Origin: Cristatella mucedo
Taxonomy: Eukaryota; Bryozoa; Phylactolaemata; Cristatellidae
Direction: 5' to 3'
Assembly (NCBI GenBank): GCA_009760855.2
Contig: WPIO01000045.1
Span: 457,001 to 521,000, forward strand
Length of the DNA stretch: 64,000 nt
The notes beneath the pieces are model-generated. The model was not told the DNA's origin, searched no databases, and worked only from the letters and a program-made list of their open reading frames with translations. Numbering within the stretch: position 1 is the first letter of the stretch; each line of letters opens with the position of its first letter. Position numbers and translations under genes: made by a program. Shown here piece after piece: positions 1 through 10,577 of this stretch.

Positions 1-88
1 GCATGTCGGCAAGAATTGGTAAAGCAGCATGACAAGTGCACCATACCAGACGTGCGAACCTTTCGGCAGAATTTCTGAGAATTTGCCG
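1..88. other. unassigned left edge
   Basis: Short stretch before the first SINE. I see no gene, repeat or regulatory signal in it. Confidence 0.3.
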
Positions 89-240
89 AGCTGGTTTAGT
101 CTAGCGGTTAAGGTGCTCGCCCCGACCAAGGTCTGACTGGGGTCGTGGGCTCGAGCCCTGAGGCATATGTGAAGCTCCTGAATAGAGATTAAGTTCTCTT
201 GGGGTGCTATATAAATGAATTATATTTATTTATTTAATTT
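89..240 (+). repeat. SINE family A copy
   Basis: tRNA-derived SINE. The head has an A-box-like stretch (tagtctagcggttaagg) and a B-box-like stretch (gggctcgagccctg) about 50 nt further on. The 3' part carries the inner stem AGAGA/TCTCT and ends in an A/T-rich tail. The same sequence recurs near 3879, 12650 and, inverted, at 6810 and 26918. Confidence 0.8.
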
Positions 241-1690
241 ATGTCTAACTGTAAGCGCCTTAGAGCACGAGCCGAATAGATGGCATCCATAGCCCGAGAG
301 GCTGCCATGTTACTCAGCTCTGATCATGCACGGTCTCACCATACCGTCTTCAACTAATGCTCAACTCGCGTTGCTCGAAGCTCTATCTCACTAGCTAGAG
401 GTCATGCGTACAACGTTGCCATTGTAAACACCTCGAGTTACAGCCCGCATCAGCAGCACTTGAGAGTAACCGAGCAAGTCGGCCCTTGCTGGTTTGCTAG
501 CTGTTTCGGGAATCCTATGCGACCATTCGTTGGACGCAATCTGCGCTTGCTGTGTATGTATGTAGACAGGTTGTGGAGGCGGGCAAAAATCAGGCTTCCT
601 TGCCTCGCAGTTGATGCTTTAGCAGTGTTCTCTGACTGCTGCACCTGCCACCAGAGGTTGGCTCACCGACACTGCACTGTTTGGCTTGGGATCGAACATA
701 TAAAGGATCGAACATGCAAGCAGAGTGAGAGCGAGAATGCACAGGCAAAATGGTATGCCTGTAGTGGTTGGCAGCAGCCAAGGCTGTCTGGCTTCAGCCC
801 CCCCCCCATAGTGCAACTGCACTGCATTCTGTGTTAGTGCCCTTTTGCCCTTGCATTTGAAGGAGACAAAGCCAGCTTTCCCTGAGCTAGATAGAGTACC
901 ATCATGAGAAGATGCATGTAAGAAGCAAAGACCATACGTACGGTCGGAGCTGGCAGACGTGAACTTAGGGGACACGCAGGCAAAAGAAAAACTGAGCCTG
1001 TCTACTGCCGGGGGTTAAACTTTTATCCTTGTGGCAGCTTGCCACCTTGTGCACTCACGTCCCAAGGTCTTTTGCAGTTGGGCGAGCTGCGTAATCGTGG
1101 TTGGGTCGAGTGCAGGTTAAACGTCCGAGCATATTATACAGAGTGGCGATTAAAAAACCTGCCAGTCGAATTGGAGCTTTCAAGTTTCGACAACCCAGCG
1201 CTTGGCCTGGCATGATCACGTGTGGGCGGGGTGCACATGCTTTACGTGCAGTTGCAGCCCGATGGCCACCGGCATTATTGCGGCTTTTGCAGTGCACTGT
1301 GCTTTGACGTGGGGGTGTGTACAGCATTGGAGTGGCACTCAGCCAAGGCTGTTATCTTGTCGTATCTTGTTTGGTAGAGTATTGGCTGATCTGCCAACCG
1401 GGTTGTACTGAGGTGGTGACGAATATCCCAATGAGATTTCAGAGCATTTGAATGAATACAGAGCCGTGCAGTGCCTTGGGTGCTGAGTCTTCGACCTTTA
1501 GCTAGCGCAGGTGAGAGCCATGCCAGCTCATCCATTTCGAAAGGAGAGACACCTGGTTGTGGTACATTGCAGCAGCATAGAGGCATGCGGGCTCACAATT
1601 CCTAATGCTGCTAGAGTGACCACAGTCATGAGCATGTGATCAATCACATCATTCGTGCGCTCGTAGTTGTATAATAATGATAATATTAAT
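241..1690. other. no recognisable gene
   Basis: About 1.45 kb upstream of the first visible MIX23 exon. I searched it for the missing N-terminal MIX23 exons and found nothing convincing. Open frames here are short and occur on both strands. It is probably intron. Confidence 0.4.
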
Positions 1691-1695
1691 AATAT

Positions 1696-1820
1696 TGGCT
1701 GATTAAACAGCCTCGTCACTACCCCTTGCAGGTGGCAATAAAGGATCACCCGCTGAAAGTGTCGAACCCACGACCTCGGTCGTAAAGAGCTAGCACATTA
1801 TGTTCTAGGCTATCACAACT
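1696..1820 (-). repeat. SINE family B copy, inverted
   Basis: Reverse complement of the SINE B family. It starts with the 3' motif ggctgattaaacagcct and continues through the conserved (tt)gcaggtggcaataaaggatc block to the B-box complement (gtcgaacccacgacctcgg). Compare the fuller copies at 26015 and 35580. Confidence 0.75.
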
Positions 1821-1833
1821 TGGGTGTGGGAAT

Positions 1834-1893
1834 GCGCACGCACACACAGTCACACACTGAGTCAAACACACACACACACACGTACACACACAC
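1834..1893. repeat. (AC)n microsatellite, imperfect
   Basis: Interrupted CA/CACA runs in the intron just upstream of the first visible MIX23 exon. Open frames across it are by-products of the repeat. Confidence 0.85.
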
Positions 1894-2112
1894 ACTTACT
1901 CATGTGTTCGAGCGTGCTTGATGTAGCTCCTACACCACTGTCTACGAATCTCTGTAGTCAATCAGCTTCTACAAGAAACTTTGCCCCCTGCTTCCCCTCC
2001 TGTTTGGAGACTTACTGTCGTTGCTATGCAGCAGCGCAAGCAGAGCAACATTGGCTTGCGCTCGAATTCGATGCAGGTGTCGCTGCATCGATGCTGCAAT
2101 CTGCTCTTGTAG

Positions 2113-2259
2113 CTCAGCAGCGCTCACAAGCACAGAGAAGTGCTGATCAAGAGCTGCATCCACACGAAGGCCTCTGCCGTCGAGAAGCTGAAGGAGCAAA
2201 AGTCGGCAAAGCCCGAAGACCTTGATACGCTCAAGCAGCTCCGCAAAGAGCAGACACAG
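2113..2259 (+). CDS. MIX23: MIX23 (CCDC58) internal exon, first of three visible
   Basis: This exon encodes 49 residues of the mitochondrial intermembrane-space protein MIX23 (CCDC58), a small conserved coiled-coil protein of about 144 aa in human that contains conserved cysteines. Visible sequence includes HREVLIKSCIHTKASAVEKL and LDTLKQLRKEQTQ. Known family members have the matching pattern RDRVIKNC...LLKQLRKEQT. The exon starts after a pyrimidine-rich acceptor (ctgctcttgtag) and ends CAG before a weak donor (gttggc). Both junctions are phase 0. An in-frame TAG lies just upstream, inside the intron, which fixes the 5' border. The N-terminal part of the protein (about 60 residues) was not found in the 2.1 kb to the left, so the gene starts outside the window. 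The identification rests on recall of the family sequence and is strengthened by the two downstream exons matching in order and phase. Confidence 0.88.
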
Positions 2260-2327
2260 GTTGGCAATCGTGCCTGCTCCGGCTGCAAGGTTGCACAGTC
2301 GCCTGGCTTTGTTTGTCGGTTGTAATA

Positions 2328-2510
2328 ATGAGCCGCGATTGCCTGCTAGGTAAGACGTTTGCTTTTCATGACCTGTATCTCGAGGTCGTGGGTTCAAATC
2401 CTGCAGTGGGCGATCCTTTTTTGCCGCTGCAAGTGGAGGCGATAGCCTTTGGGGCTCTTCTGTCGCTATACAAAAGGAATTTGCTAAATCAGCTAGTATT
2501 TTACTTTTTT
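2328..2510 (+). repeat. SINE family B copy
   Basis: Nearly full-length tRNA-derived SINE B in the first visible MIX23 intron. It has an A-box-like head (gattgcctgctaggtaag), a B box (gtgggttcaaatcctgc), the conserved gcaagtggaggcgatagcc block and the tail aatcagctagtatt. It abuts an inverted LINE A copy. Confidence 0.8.
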
Positions 2511-2526
2511 GTAATAAAAAGAAATG

Positions 2527-3035
2527 TGCATAGCACCCTCAGAGAACTAATACTCTTTTTAGGCACTCTGCACTTGGTGTGTATGAAGCATGTCGGTATG
2601 GTTAGTGATATTTGCTGTAAAGGAAGCTTGTCACTGTGGTTAGTGATGACATGCACAATGTCAGCACCTATACAGTATTAGCACAATAAGCAATATCAGC
2701 ACAAAAAGCACACAGATGACAATTTACATGGACCCGGCATATACTGTGAGAAACAGGTGCATTATTAGCTTGTTTTTAAGCTTAATTAATCAATTAATTA
2801 ATTTTTAAGCTTTTTAAGTTTCATCAAGTCATGGGATGTTGTGGCATCAATCGGGATTGTGTTTCAGGGTTTGGGAGTACACGAAGAAAAGGATTTGAGA
2901 TTAGTTTAAGCCGAAGCTAAATGACTTGAGTCAGAAGAGCTGGTGTTAGAATACCTAGCCTGATTGGGGAGTAGGTTGAATAGACGAGCTGGAGTGAGAG
3001 AGTGAAGAGACCTAAAAGTGAGCTTTAGTCACTGA
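2527..3035 (-). mobile_element. LINE family A (CR1/L2-like) 3' end, inverted
   Basis: 5'-truncated non-LTR retrotransposon on the minus strand. The 3' hairpin region (gcaccctcagagaactaa...) comes first in window coordinates. The 3' UTR follows, and then degenerate sequence of the RT C-terminus (the equivalents of the APAYLSDLLP and NSLPTC regions). It has many stops and is a fossil. Confidence 0.7.
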
Positions 3036-3870
3036 CAGGGCTGGGGTCCTCATGCCCTTGCTGATTAATTTGCTGAGTCATCCATTCGCCCACGGCGTCT
3101 GTAGTTTTTCTGCTTCTATTGTGGCCGAGGCTGCATGGTTATTTCGAGCAGATGTAGCCAGCTTCTGCTCATGCCGCCGGCTGGTAGTGAGGTCGCCGTG
3201 CTGTTGGCCTGCCTAACCCTGCTAGTGAACAGCCGATTGGTTAGCTAGGGGAACTTGCCCTGCTGGCTGTATGCCTGACCCGCTGAGTCGAAGCTTAGGC
3301 CCAATTCGAGCTAAGGCAGTTAACTCTGTCAAGTCCAAGTTTCTCTGGTTCCCCATCTTTTCCATTTCATTCCCTACCTACCTGCCGTCTCAGCTTGAAC
3401 CAAGCCACCGGCTGCGTAGGATATAAGACCTCTTTCCCTGACAGAGCCCCCCCCCCCCGAAGCTCTTGCATTGGCCTGAGTGTTGTCGATGTATATGCTC
3501 GAAGGATTTTCTTTTTTTTGTGCTATCAGAAGACACTGAAGTGAGATTTAATGAATTTTCAAGAGTTATCCTATCAAAAACGCATCTAGATTAGCTGTGC
3601 CAGGCAATTTGTCAAGAACGGTTACGGTACGAGGCATCTGGTCTTGTGCATGAGCAGATAGAGACCACACGTGATACGAGATGGAACAAGAAATCAACAA
3701 TGTAGTTAAAGCAAGAATCTACCCAACCGTGTTTCGAGAAGGTAAGTTCGTAGACATCTAAGACACCAAAGCTATGGTTACGAGCAGGTTTTTAGAAATC
3801 GTCGGTTGTGATTGTGATTTCAATTTATTCCATGCATCCGATGCAACAAATGAGTCATTACTAAGAAGTA
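3036..3870. other. intronic, no recognisable feature
   Basis: Part of the MIX23 intron. It contains a C10 run at about 3448 and a T8 run at about 3512. A short exon-like phrase (MEQEINNVV...) precedes a gtaagt at about 3742, but it has no convincing acceptor. I see no assignable gene. Confidence 0.35.
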
Positions 3871-3878
3871 GTTGAAGA

Positions 3879-4020
3879 GAAGCTGGTTTGGTCCAGAGGT
3901 TAAGGTGCTTGCTCCGACCGAGGTCTGGCTGAGATCGTGGGTTCGAGCCCTGAGGCAATTGAAGCACATGAAAAGAGATTAAGTTCTCTTGGGGCGTTAT
4001 ACAAATGAAATATATTTTAA
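3879..4020 (+). repeat. SINE family A copy
   Basis: It has an A-box-like ggtccagaggttaaggtgc, a B-box-like gtgggttcgagccctgag and the 3' block agagattaagttctcttgg followed by an AT-rich tail. Same family as 89-240. Confidence 0.8.
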
Positions 4021-4347
4021 TATTTAATTCAGTGTTGAAAGATTCTAGTGCACGGTTTTTCTTTCTCCAGCTTAGTCGAGTTTTTCTTTGTTTCCAAGCA
4101 TGTAAGGTTTATGGCTGCATGCTCACAACAGACATTCTTGCTTCAAGCAATTCCATTTTACTGATAAAGTGCTGCCCAGTCGTTTAGATATGTTTTTCCG
4201 AGACAGATGCTTTTTGCATCTAGTAAATGTTATTTGCAATGTCGAGACTGAAGCAAACTGGCATCCTTCCAAAATGGCTGTGCCTAAAGCCAAAGGTGTT
4301 TCAATAGCACGAAAAAGTACATACACCCATTGAATCAGGATATAAAA

Positions 4348-4445
4348 AGATATCATTCGTTTGTATTGAGCGCTAAGAGAACTGAATCTGTATCCAGGCA
4401 CTTCATATATGCCACACAGCTCGAGCCTGCGACCACGATCGTAAA
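4348..4445 (-). repeat. SINE family A fragment, inverted
   Basis: Diverged inverted copy. It carries complements of the 3' hairpin (gctaagagaactgaatctg) and B box (ctcgagcctgcgaccacg) and lacks the A-box end. Confidence 0.55.
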
Positions 4446-5019
4446 GTTGAGAACCTTGACTTTGTACATACATAAATACATGTGTGTATAAGTATTTGAA
4501 GAGTGTGTTTGCACAGACTTGTGTAGGTACAGGCTGTAGGGATATCTGTACTCAAGTGAAACAGATATCTTTTTTGAGGACCCCTACAATTGGTTCTGGT
4601 AAGACCTTAGAGACCTAGTACTAAAAATGTTACCTAAATGTACTATAATCAGGAGTCGCATATATAAATAATAAGCTTACATACCACGCGAGCAAAGTTT
4701 TCCTGCATGTCTATATATGCATAGTGCCTCAATGAACTTTCAGGATTACAAGCTCCCGTCGTAGCCTGCTTGATCATAGAACACATTAAGCATTCGCAAA
4801 AATCTGTCAGAATCATCATCTAAACGTCCTGTAAACTTGGGAACAGCTTAAGTAATTAGATGTGATGCTACCTGCTTATGCTCTTAGCTATGCTATCCGC
4901 TTCATGCCAGAGATGATCGATTGGATTCACCGTCCGTACATTGACTGGCAACTCCTTTTACTCAATGAGCCCCAAACCGAGCTCAGCAGTTTTGTGTAGA
5001 AACTATCACAGTCACTCAC

Positions 5020-5316
5020 ACACTTTATTGTGCTTGAAGTGATGGCCCTGTTGGATAAAATGTTATCTCCACGAAGCTTCGTTGCACTATGTACTGCAGC
5101 GTTGTGGAATATTTCCAAATAGCCGTCTTTCGTCAGGATGTCAGGTGTCACATGCAGAGTGCCTATTCCTACAGAAGCATCCGCAGACATCACCCTTTTG
5201 ATGCCAACTTTTACGATCGTTTGAGGGGTACTATCATCGTAATCGTCCATCATGGCGACGATGCACGCAGTGCCTACATTTGCAGATACCAAAACTGAAA
5301 AATTTACTCTTGTCAT
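5020..5316 (-). CDS. uncharacterised exon-like open frame, antisense in MIX23 intron
   Basis: An open minus-strand frame runs from an ATG at 5316 to past 5020 (in full to 4927). It includes phrases such as VSANVGTACIVAMMDDYDD and KDGYLEIFHNAAVHSATKL. On this strand an acceptor-like aatttttcag ends near 5295 and a good donor, TGT|GTGAGT, lies at 5019-5014. The segment 5294-5020 could therefore be an internal exon of an antisense gene, or part of an old transposon. I do not recognise the protein. The frame is intact, is not simple repeat and is not antisense to a known repeat, so it is worth keeping, but it may be chance. Confidence 0.3.
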
Positions 5317-5515
5317 TCATTTGCTTCAGACTTTGCACGTCATATGTTCTCTCACCTTAGCCCACTGAACTTTGAACTTTTGAACTTTGCAACCAGGCTA
5401 CTCTGTGCCTGACTGACAGAAGATGCTTCTTTATTGAGATCCAAGCAAAACATACTAAACAAAGCATACATTGTTTATATAGCCACGTTCATAATAATTA
5501 TAATAATAAAATAAT

Positions 5516-6145
5516 AGTAATGCACTTGATAAAGCGCCCTCAGAGAACTCAATCTCTTTCTAGGCGCTATACATTTGCTGCAAAGAAAATGCGATCAAAT
5601 GGTGAGTGGTATTATGCTTGATAAACAACATGAATAACATGGTTAGGGGTGGCATGCACAGGGTCAGCATGCAAGCGTAGTTAGTGGCAGCATGCAGTGT
5701 CAGTGCATAAGCACATAAAGGACGAATCACTGGGACCCACTAAATGCTCTCCTAAGTAGGTGCACTATTCATTTCTTTTTAAATGTGGTCAAGTCAGGAG
5801 ATGTTCTGACGCTGGTTGGAGTGAGTACGAGGCTTTGGGAGCATGCGAACTAAATGCACTGTCTCCAAAGGATTCTAAGGTTTGTATGAGGTATAGGTAA
5901 ACTGTTGGATTCCGAAAAGCAGGTGGTACGATGCTTGGCCTGGTGGGGGAGTAGATCTGAGAAATAGGCTGGAGCCAAAGAATGGAGTGACCTAAAAGTG
6001 AGCGACAAAACCTTGAAGTCGATCCGTTTCTTGACCGGTAGCCGGTGCAGGTCGGCGAGAAGTGGTGTGGTGTGGCAACTGCAACACTCACGACAGACAA
6101 GCCTAGCTGCAGAGTTTTGCACCAACTTCCGGTAGACTTGCCTCT
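5516..6145 (-). mobile_element. LINE family A copy with RT C-terminus, inverted
   Basis: Inverted 5'-truncated LINE. The 3' tail (ataataaaataatag, then the hairpin gcgccctcagagaactcaat) starts at about 5516. The coding part at 6125-5850 reads as the C-terminal reverse-transcriptase region, with LPVKKRIDFKVLSLTFRSLH, LAPAYFSDLLPHQAKHRTT and FSESNSLPIPHTN, typical of CR1/L2-type elements. A stop and frame changes follow, so it is non-functional. Upstream domains are absent. Confidence 0.85.
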
Positions 6146-6307
6146 GTCCTGGCCACCAAGTAGAACGAAGCTCAGCTCCTCAATCTTCCATTGGTCTTCC
6201 ATCGGTCATGGGCCGTATCCCCAGCTTTGCTGTTGGTGTATGCACAAAAGACTGAAGTACGATGAGGCAAGAGCGACCATTTCTACGCGACTTGAGCAGC
6301 ACTTGAT

Positions 6308-6405
6308 CCCACTTGCAGTGGACGATAAAGGTTTGCCAGCTGCGGGACTCGAACCCACGAGCTCGATCGTGAAGTACAAGAGCATTAGTCATTGGCTAAG
6401 ACGTT
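6308..6405 (-). repeat. SINE family B fragment, inverted
   Basis: Contains complements of the cttgcagtggacgataaag block and of the B box (gggactcgaacccacgagctc). Both ends are diverged. Confidence 0.6.
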
Positions 6406-6424
6406 AATGTAGGCTCCTGCAATG

Positions 6425-6466
6425 CACGCATGGGCACACACGCGCGCACGCACGCACACGCACATG
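6425..6466. repeat. degenerate (CA)n/(CG)n tract
   Basis: Alternating purine-pyrimidine run (cacacacgcgcgcacgcacg) of about 40 nt. Confidence 0.7.
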
Positions 6467-6809
6467 AGCTGGGCAAGTCACGCGGACCCAACATCCTCTC
6501 TTCATACCATAGGCCGATGAAGCGCCAGTCTCACTGTACACAGTCCCGTATGTAGGCAGAGCGGTGTCCTTGGTTTCTACGAATCGATGTTTGCTGTGGC
6601 ATGGCTGTCCGAGATGAATCCAGCTCCAATGTTTGAGTTATTTGCTTCCAAATGTTCACAAGGGCTCTCTGTCGATGGGTCTATAATAAAATCACAAGTG
6701 TCAGCAGTAACAAGGTATAGCTAACATGTAGTCAGAACAGACCATGGTACTCTCAGCTGCTGTAGTTGGGCCTTGGCTGATTACGTCAGTGGCTTCTGCC
6801 ACAGCTGTA

Positions 6810-6950
6810 AAAAATATAATTCATTTGTTTAGCGCCCCAAGATAACGTAGTCTCTATTCAGGCGCTTCACATATGCCTCGGGCTCGAGACCACGACCTCA
6901 GCCATATCTTGGTCGGGGCGAGCACCTTTACTGCTGGATCAGACCAGCTC
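6810..6950 (-). repeat. SINE family A copy, inverted
   Basis: Near full-length inverted copy. The tail complement ataattcatttgtttagcgc is followed by tctctattcaggcgcttcac and the B-box and A-box complements (gggctcgagaccacgacc; gcgagcacctttactgctgg). Confidence 0.8.
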
Positions 6951-7069
6951 AGCAGCATTATTATTCGCACTAGCATTACATCTATAACTGATATGGGTCT
7001 TCCTGCTCCCTGGCTGCCCTGCTCACACCTTACCTGGGTTATCTGGTCAGTGTATGGTATGGCATTACA

Positions 7070-7175
7070 TTCGCCATTCGATCGTGCTTCCTTTGCAGCA
7101 AATGTACAGTGCCTAGAAAGAGATTCAGTTCTCTGACGGTGCTATGAAATGCATTGTTATTAGTATTATCATTAT
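7070..7175 (+). mobile_element. LINE family A 3' tail
   Basis: Short 5'-truncated tail. It contains gcttcctttgcagcaaatgt, then the hairpin tgcctagaaagagattcag/ttctctgacggtgc, then a degenerate (ATT)n. Confidence 0.75.
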
Positions 7176-7640
7176 TCGCCTTTGTATTCAAGACCAAATT
7201 TATTTGTGTGCTAGAATTCAGAAAGCACAGCAGCTACTGCTCGTGATTGAAGTCGATTGGATGGAAAGCGTGTGAGCGCTGTTTGGCCCTAACGAATCGA
7301 GGTTTGCCAGAGCGTCTAGTTAGTTGTTCGGTGTCTCCTAGCTGGCTGAGCTGTGGGAGAACGAGTTTCCTGCTCTTCTCGGTTCATTTCGGAGTACTTA
7401 CCCTATGCGCATCGAACGATCGCCTGGTAATGTTTTTTTTTTATTAACGAAAATGAGTGCTAGCTCACTTTGTTCGACCGTGCAAGCTTTTCGAAGTGTG
7501 CCCAGCAGTGCATCAAGTGCTGTGTCGAGCCCTGCTGCAAGCTTTGCTTGTGCATGCCATGCTCAGTGTGGCTGTCACGTGCCCGAGTATGCTGCGTTCC
7601 TGCATGTGATCATTGGTTGTGTGTTTTTTGTGTGTTAAAG

Positions 7641-7700
7641 CTTCGCTTGATGAAGCAGGAGCTCCACGTTGAGGAAGTAGTACAAGACTGTAGCACAAAG
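7641..7700 (+). CDS. MIX23: MIX23 (CCDC58) internal exon, second of three visible
   Basis: A 60-nt exon encoding 20 residues, including MKQELHVEEVVQDCS. It matches the conserved MIX23 segment that directly follows LRKEQT in the family (human pattern: M-x-S-E-L-N-V-E-E-V-V-x-D-R-S). The acceptor is a T/G-rich run ending ttaaag. The donor AAG|GTGAGT at 7701 is a perfect consensus. The exon starts and ends in phase 0, consistent with the exons at 2113-2259 and 17442-17480. The intervening intron of about 5.4 kb holds LINE and SINE copies on both strands. A cysteine replaces the arginine seen in vertebrates in the D-R-S position. The exon is too short to be found by ORF length alone; identity comes from order, phase and motif match. 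Confidence 0.88.
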
Positions 7701-8048
7701 GTGAGTCAATGCTTGGTTCTTTTCCTCGTGTTGAGTCGGGATACAGCTTTCAGTATGCATACGTAGTTTAGCTAGATGTCTGTTTGCCACTGCTTGTCGC
7801 TGAGGTTTCTATAGATGACCTTGAGTTGCTGAAAACGTTACTAGCTTTTTTCGTCACATCCTTGTTATATGGTCGTCAGATGCATGGCTTCTGGGTCATT
7901 ACCCAACTGTTGGACGGTCGTATTTCGTGCCCCTTGTCTTGGGTGGATTTTAGTCCTGCAGCAGGCTGTCCTTCATTGCCCATCCGGGAGCATATCGAAG
8001 TACCAATCGGAAATGCGCCGATATGACCTGCTTTGAGAGTCTACTTTA

Positions 8049-8058
<10 letters not shown>

Positions 8059-8115
<57 letters not shown>

Positions 8116-8235
8116 ATCTCTCCCCCTCCCTCCCTCTCCCCTCCCTCCCTCCCTCCCATCCATCACTCTCTCTCCCTCTCTCTCACTCTCTCTCGCTCTC
8201 TCTCGCCTATCTGCCCTTCTCTCATTTCCCCTCTG
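8059..8235. repeat. (CT)n microsatellite with TC-rich extension
   Basis: Pure CT run at about 8059-8113, then C/T-rich sequence (ctccctccctct) to 8235. It abuts the (ATT)n tail of an inverted LINE A. Serine/leucine-repeat open frames across it are artefacts. Confidence 0.95.
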
Positions 8236-8236
8236 T

Positions 8237-8530
8237 AATAATAATAATAATAATAGTCATAATACACTTAATAACGTGCCCTCATAGAACTCAATCTCTT
8301 TTTAGGTGCTTTACATTTGCTGCAAAGGAAGCACGATCGAATGGTGACTTGTATCATGCTTGATAAACAGCATGAATAACATGGTTAGGGGTGACATGCA
8401 CAGGGTCAGCATGCAAGTGTGGTTAGTAGCAGCATGCAACAGTGTCAGCACCCATAAGAACATAAAGGACGAATCACAGGGACTCACTAAATGCTGGCAT
8501 AAATAGGCGTGCCTCTTTCATTGCTGTCCA
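8237..8530 (-). mobile_element. LINE family A 3' UTR, inverted
   Basis: It starts with (AAT)n, then the hairpin complement (gtgccctcatagaactcaat), tgctgcaaaggaagcacgat and the 3' UTR phrase aacatggttaggggtgacat shared with 5516-5700 and 22055-22270. No coding part remains. Confidence 0.85.
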
Positions 8531-8826
8531 GATCAGGAGCAGCAGTGACTGCTTGCTGCTCTGGTCGTGTTAATGAGGACACCTTACTGCATGGTCTTTA
8601 AAAGGTTGATTGTGACACTGCATCTAACCACTTTACTAAGAAAACTAGAGGTGCTAACATAGCATTTCTGTCCAGTCTAAGGGACCACACTTAGTCCTCT
8701 TGAAGCAAAAACTGTTCTATCTATTCTGCTATGCAAAAAAAAGCATGGCAGACCATGTAGTATTCTCCATGTAGTCACTTGCTGGCTTGCTTATCAAAGC
8801 TCCATAGTAAATAGGTGTCTTCATTC

Positions 8827-8945
8827 ATGTGCATGTAATCACTAACCATATTAGCATGCTTTCTTTTCAGCATAGTACAAGTGCCTGTAAAGAGATTCAG
8901 TTCTCTAAGGGTGCTATGCAAATGTATTATTATTATTATTATTTC
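8827..8945 (+). mobile_element. LINE family A 3' tail
   Basis: Contains atcactaaccatattagcat, then the hairpin tgcctgtaaagagattcag...gtgctatgc, then (ATT)6. Strongly 5'-truncated. Confidence 0.75.
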
Positions 8946-9600
8946 ACCTGGCTTCTGACTGCAGTCTCAAGTAAGCATTTCTCAAATTGCATAATGATAA
9001 AATCAACTTACCAATCATGTGCAAACAAAGTGTTACTCAGAGACTGGAAAGCCTATCCTTGCTAATTGTCTCAACTAGAAAATCTCCTGTAGCCCACGCA
9101 TGGAAAATGGGTGCCCTCTTCCAAAATGACACATGCTCCGTCCGAATGAGTTGTCATTCGTCTGCCTGTGCAGCTAGTTGGCCATCCCTACAGGGTTCAC
9201 AAGCTGGCTTTGGGCTTGCCAGTCCGATGTGCATATAAGCCTTACAGTCTGAAACGGTTATTGTGGTTGATAAGTCACTATTAAATGAGTGTTATGTCTG
9301 TGATTAAGATAGGCTTTGAAAGCTCAGGGGCAATAAAAGAGGCTTTGGGAAGGGCTCTGATACTCGGTAGGGCAACTCCTGCTGCTTCTTCTTCTCAGCC
9401 CCGTGTCCTTTACCCTGCCCCCAATGACTTTATCCAGGCGTTTTACTAACTCCTTTCAAAGATGCAATAGCCAAGAGTTGATATCAAATAAGGTGCCGTG
9501 CTTAGGGCAACTTGCTAAAGCACACATGAAGCCTCTGGCAGCTCTGATTGGTGGGATCTCTGGTTAGCAACATGCACGCTAAATCGTGCAAATTTAATGC
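8946..9600. other. intronic, no recognisable feature
   Basis: Second visible MIX23 intron. Only short open frames with no domain signature. Confidence 0.35.
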
Positions 9601-9601
9601 T

Positions 9602-9705
9602 AGTAATATAATTATAACAAAATATTTTTGCATAGCGCTCTCAGCGAACCGAATCTCTGTCTAGGTACCTTACAGATGCTGTAAGCACATAATGCACGAG
9701 GGTCT
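9602..9705 (-). mobile_element. LINE family A tail fragment, inverted
   Basis: Diverged hairpin complement (gcgctctcagcgaaccgaat ... ctctgtctaggtacctt) followed by gatgctgtaagcacataatg. Confidence 0.6.
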
Positions 9706-9799
9706 TCAGTTCAAAGATCAGTAAGTGTACCAAGCAAGTTGAATGAATGGAATGTGACATTAAACTCTTAATAATGTCGTTATACTAATAATTATAATA

Positions 9800-10160
9800 C
9801 CTCGTGCTAACCTCAAATCTTTCGGCGATTGTGCCTTAAGTTCCTGTGCTCCCAAAGCCTGGAACTCACTTCAGACTTGCGTCACGACATCCCCGACTTG
9901 ACCACATTTAAAAATAAACTAGAAACATCTATTTATCACAGCATTTGGTGGTTCCATGTGGTTAGTCCTTATTGTGCTAATTCGTGCCGACACTATGCAT
10001 GCTGCCACTAACCATATTTGCATGCTGAACCTGTGTATGTCACCTCTAACATATTATGCTTGTTCATTGAGCATGCTACCACTTCGACCATGCTTTCCTT
10101 ACAGCAAATGTGAAGTGCCTAGAAAGAGATTGAGTTCTCAGAGGGCACTATAACAAATGT
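9800..10160 (+). mobile_element. LINE family A 3' end with last RT codons
   Basis: 5'-truncated copy. It contains the end of the pol frame (equivalents of AWNSL, DLTTFKNKLETSIYH), the 3' UTR and the terminal hairpin at about 10109-10150. It is degenerate and lies inside the second visible MIX23 intron. Confidence 0.75.
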
Positions 10161-10427
10161 AGTGCAGTCTACCAAGTGTTGTCTGAGTGTGAGAGTTCTT
10201 TGACGTGAGTGCAATAGAATTGAGATTTGCACGCATGAAAGAAAACTGAGTAGCCTAAAACCAAATATCCACTGGCTCGCTAATTGTTCCACCACTCGTG
10301 GACCCTGAGATTGGGGATTCGGATGTGGGTGGCTGTAGGATTTCATTAGTATAGCACCCTACCATATTAGCTCCACCCTCTCAGCAGGGTTTTTTGTAGC
10401 ACTTGAGTTAAAGCGAATGCACTTACT

Positions 10428-10577
10428 GACGGGAATGCCATAGTCAGGGCACTGATCGGTTTTAGTGAACTGCACAGTCAATGACAGTGTGCAAATTATA
10501 ATGTTGTTTCGTTGCAAAAAATCACGAAGCAGCTCTTCTCCGTCGAAACAGAGTAAGGATTGTACATGAGGGCCGGA
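10428..10577 (-). CDS. uncharacterised exon-like segment, antisense in MIX23 intron
   Basis: The minus-strand open frame contains VQSLLCFDGEELLRDFLQ and FTKTDQCPDYGIPVS. It is bordered by an acceptor-like ccaagctcag (exon side at about 10577) and a donor-like TCA|GTAAGT near 10427. It is not repeat-derived as far as I can see, and I cannot name a family. It may be an exon of a minus-strand gene nested in the intron, or a chance open frame. Confidence 0.25.

Noticed and set aside
2328-2681. Protein-coding gene with phrases like SRDCLLGKT...DLYLEVVGSNPAVGD
   Set aside because: This is translated SINE B (the VGSNPAVGDP phrase also appears at 13332, 35361 and 53149).
4545-4575. Small-RNA hairpin with T-run (gatatctgt/acagatatc)
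   Set aside because: The 9-bp stem with 12-nt loop and T6 could be a chance Pol III-like terminator; no promoter boxes upstream.
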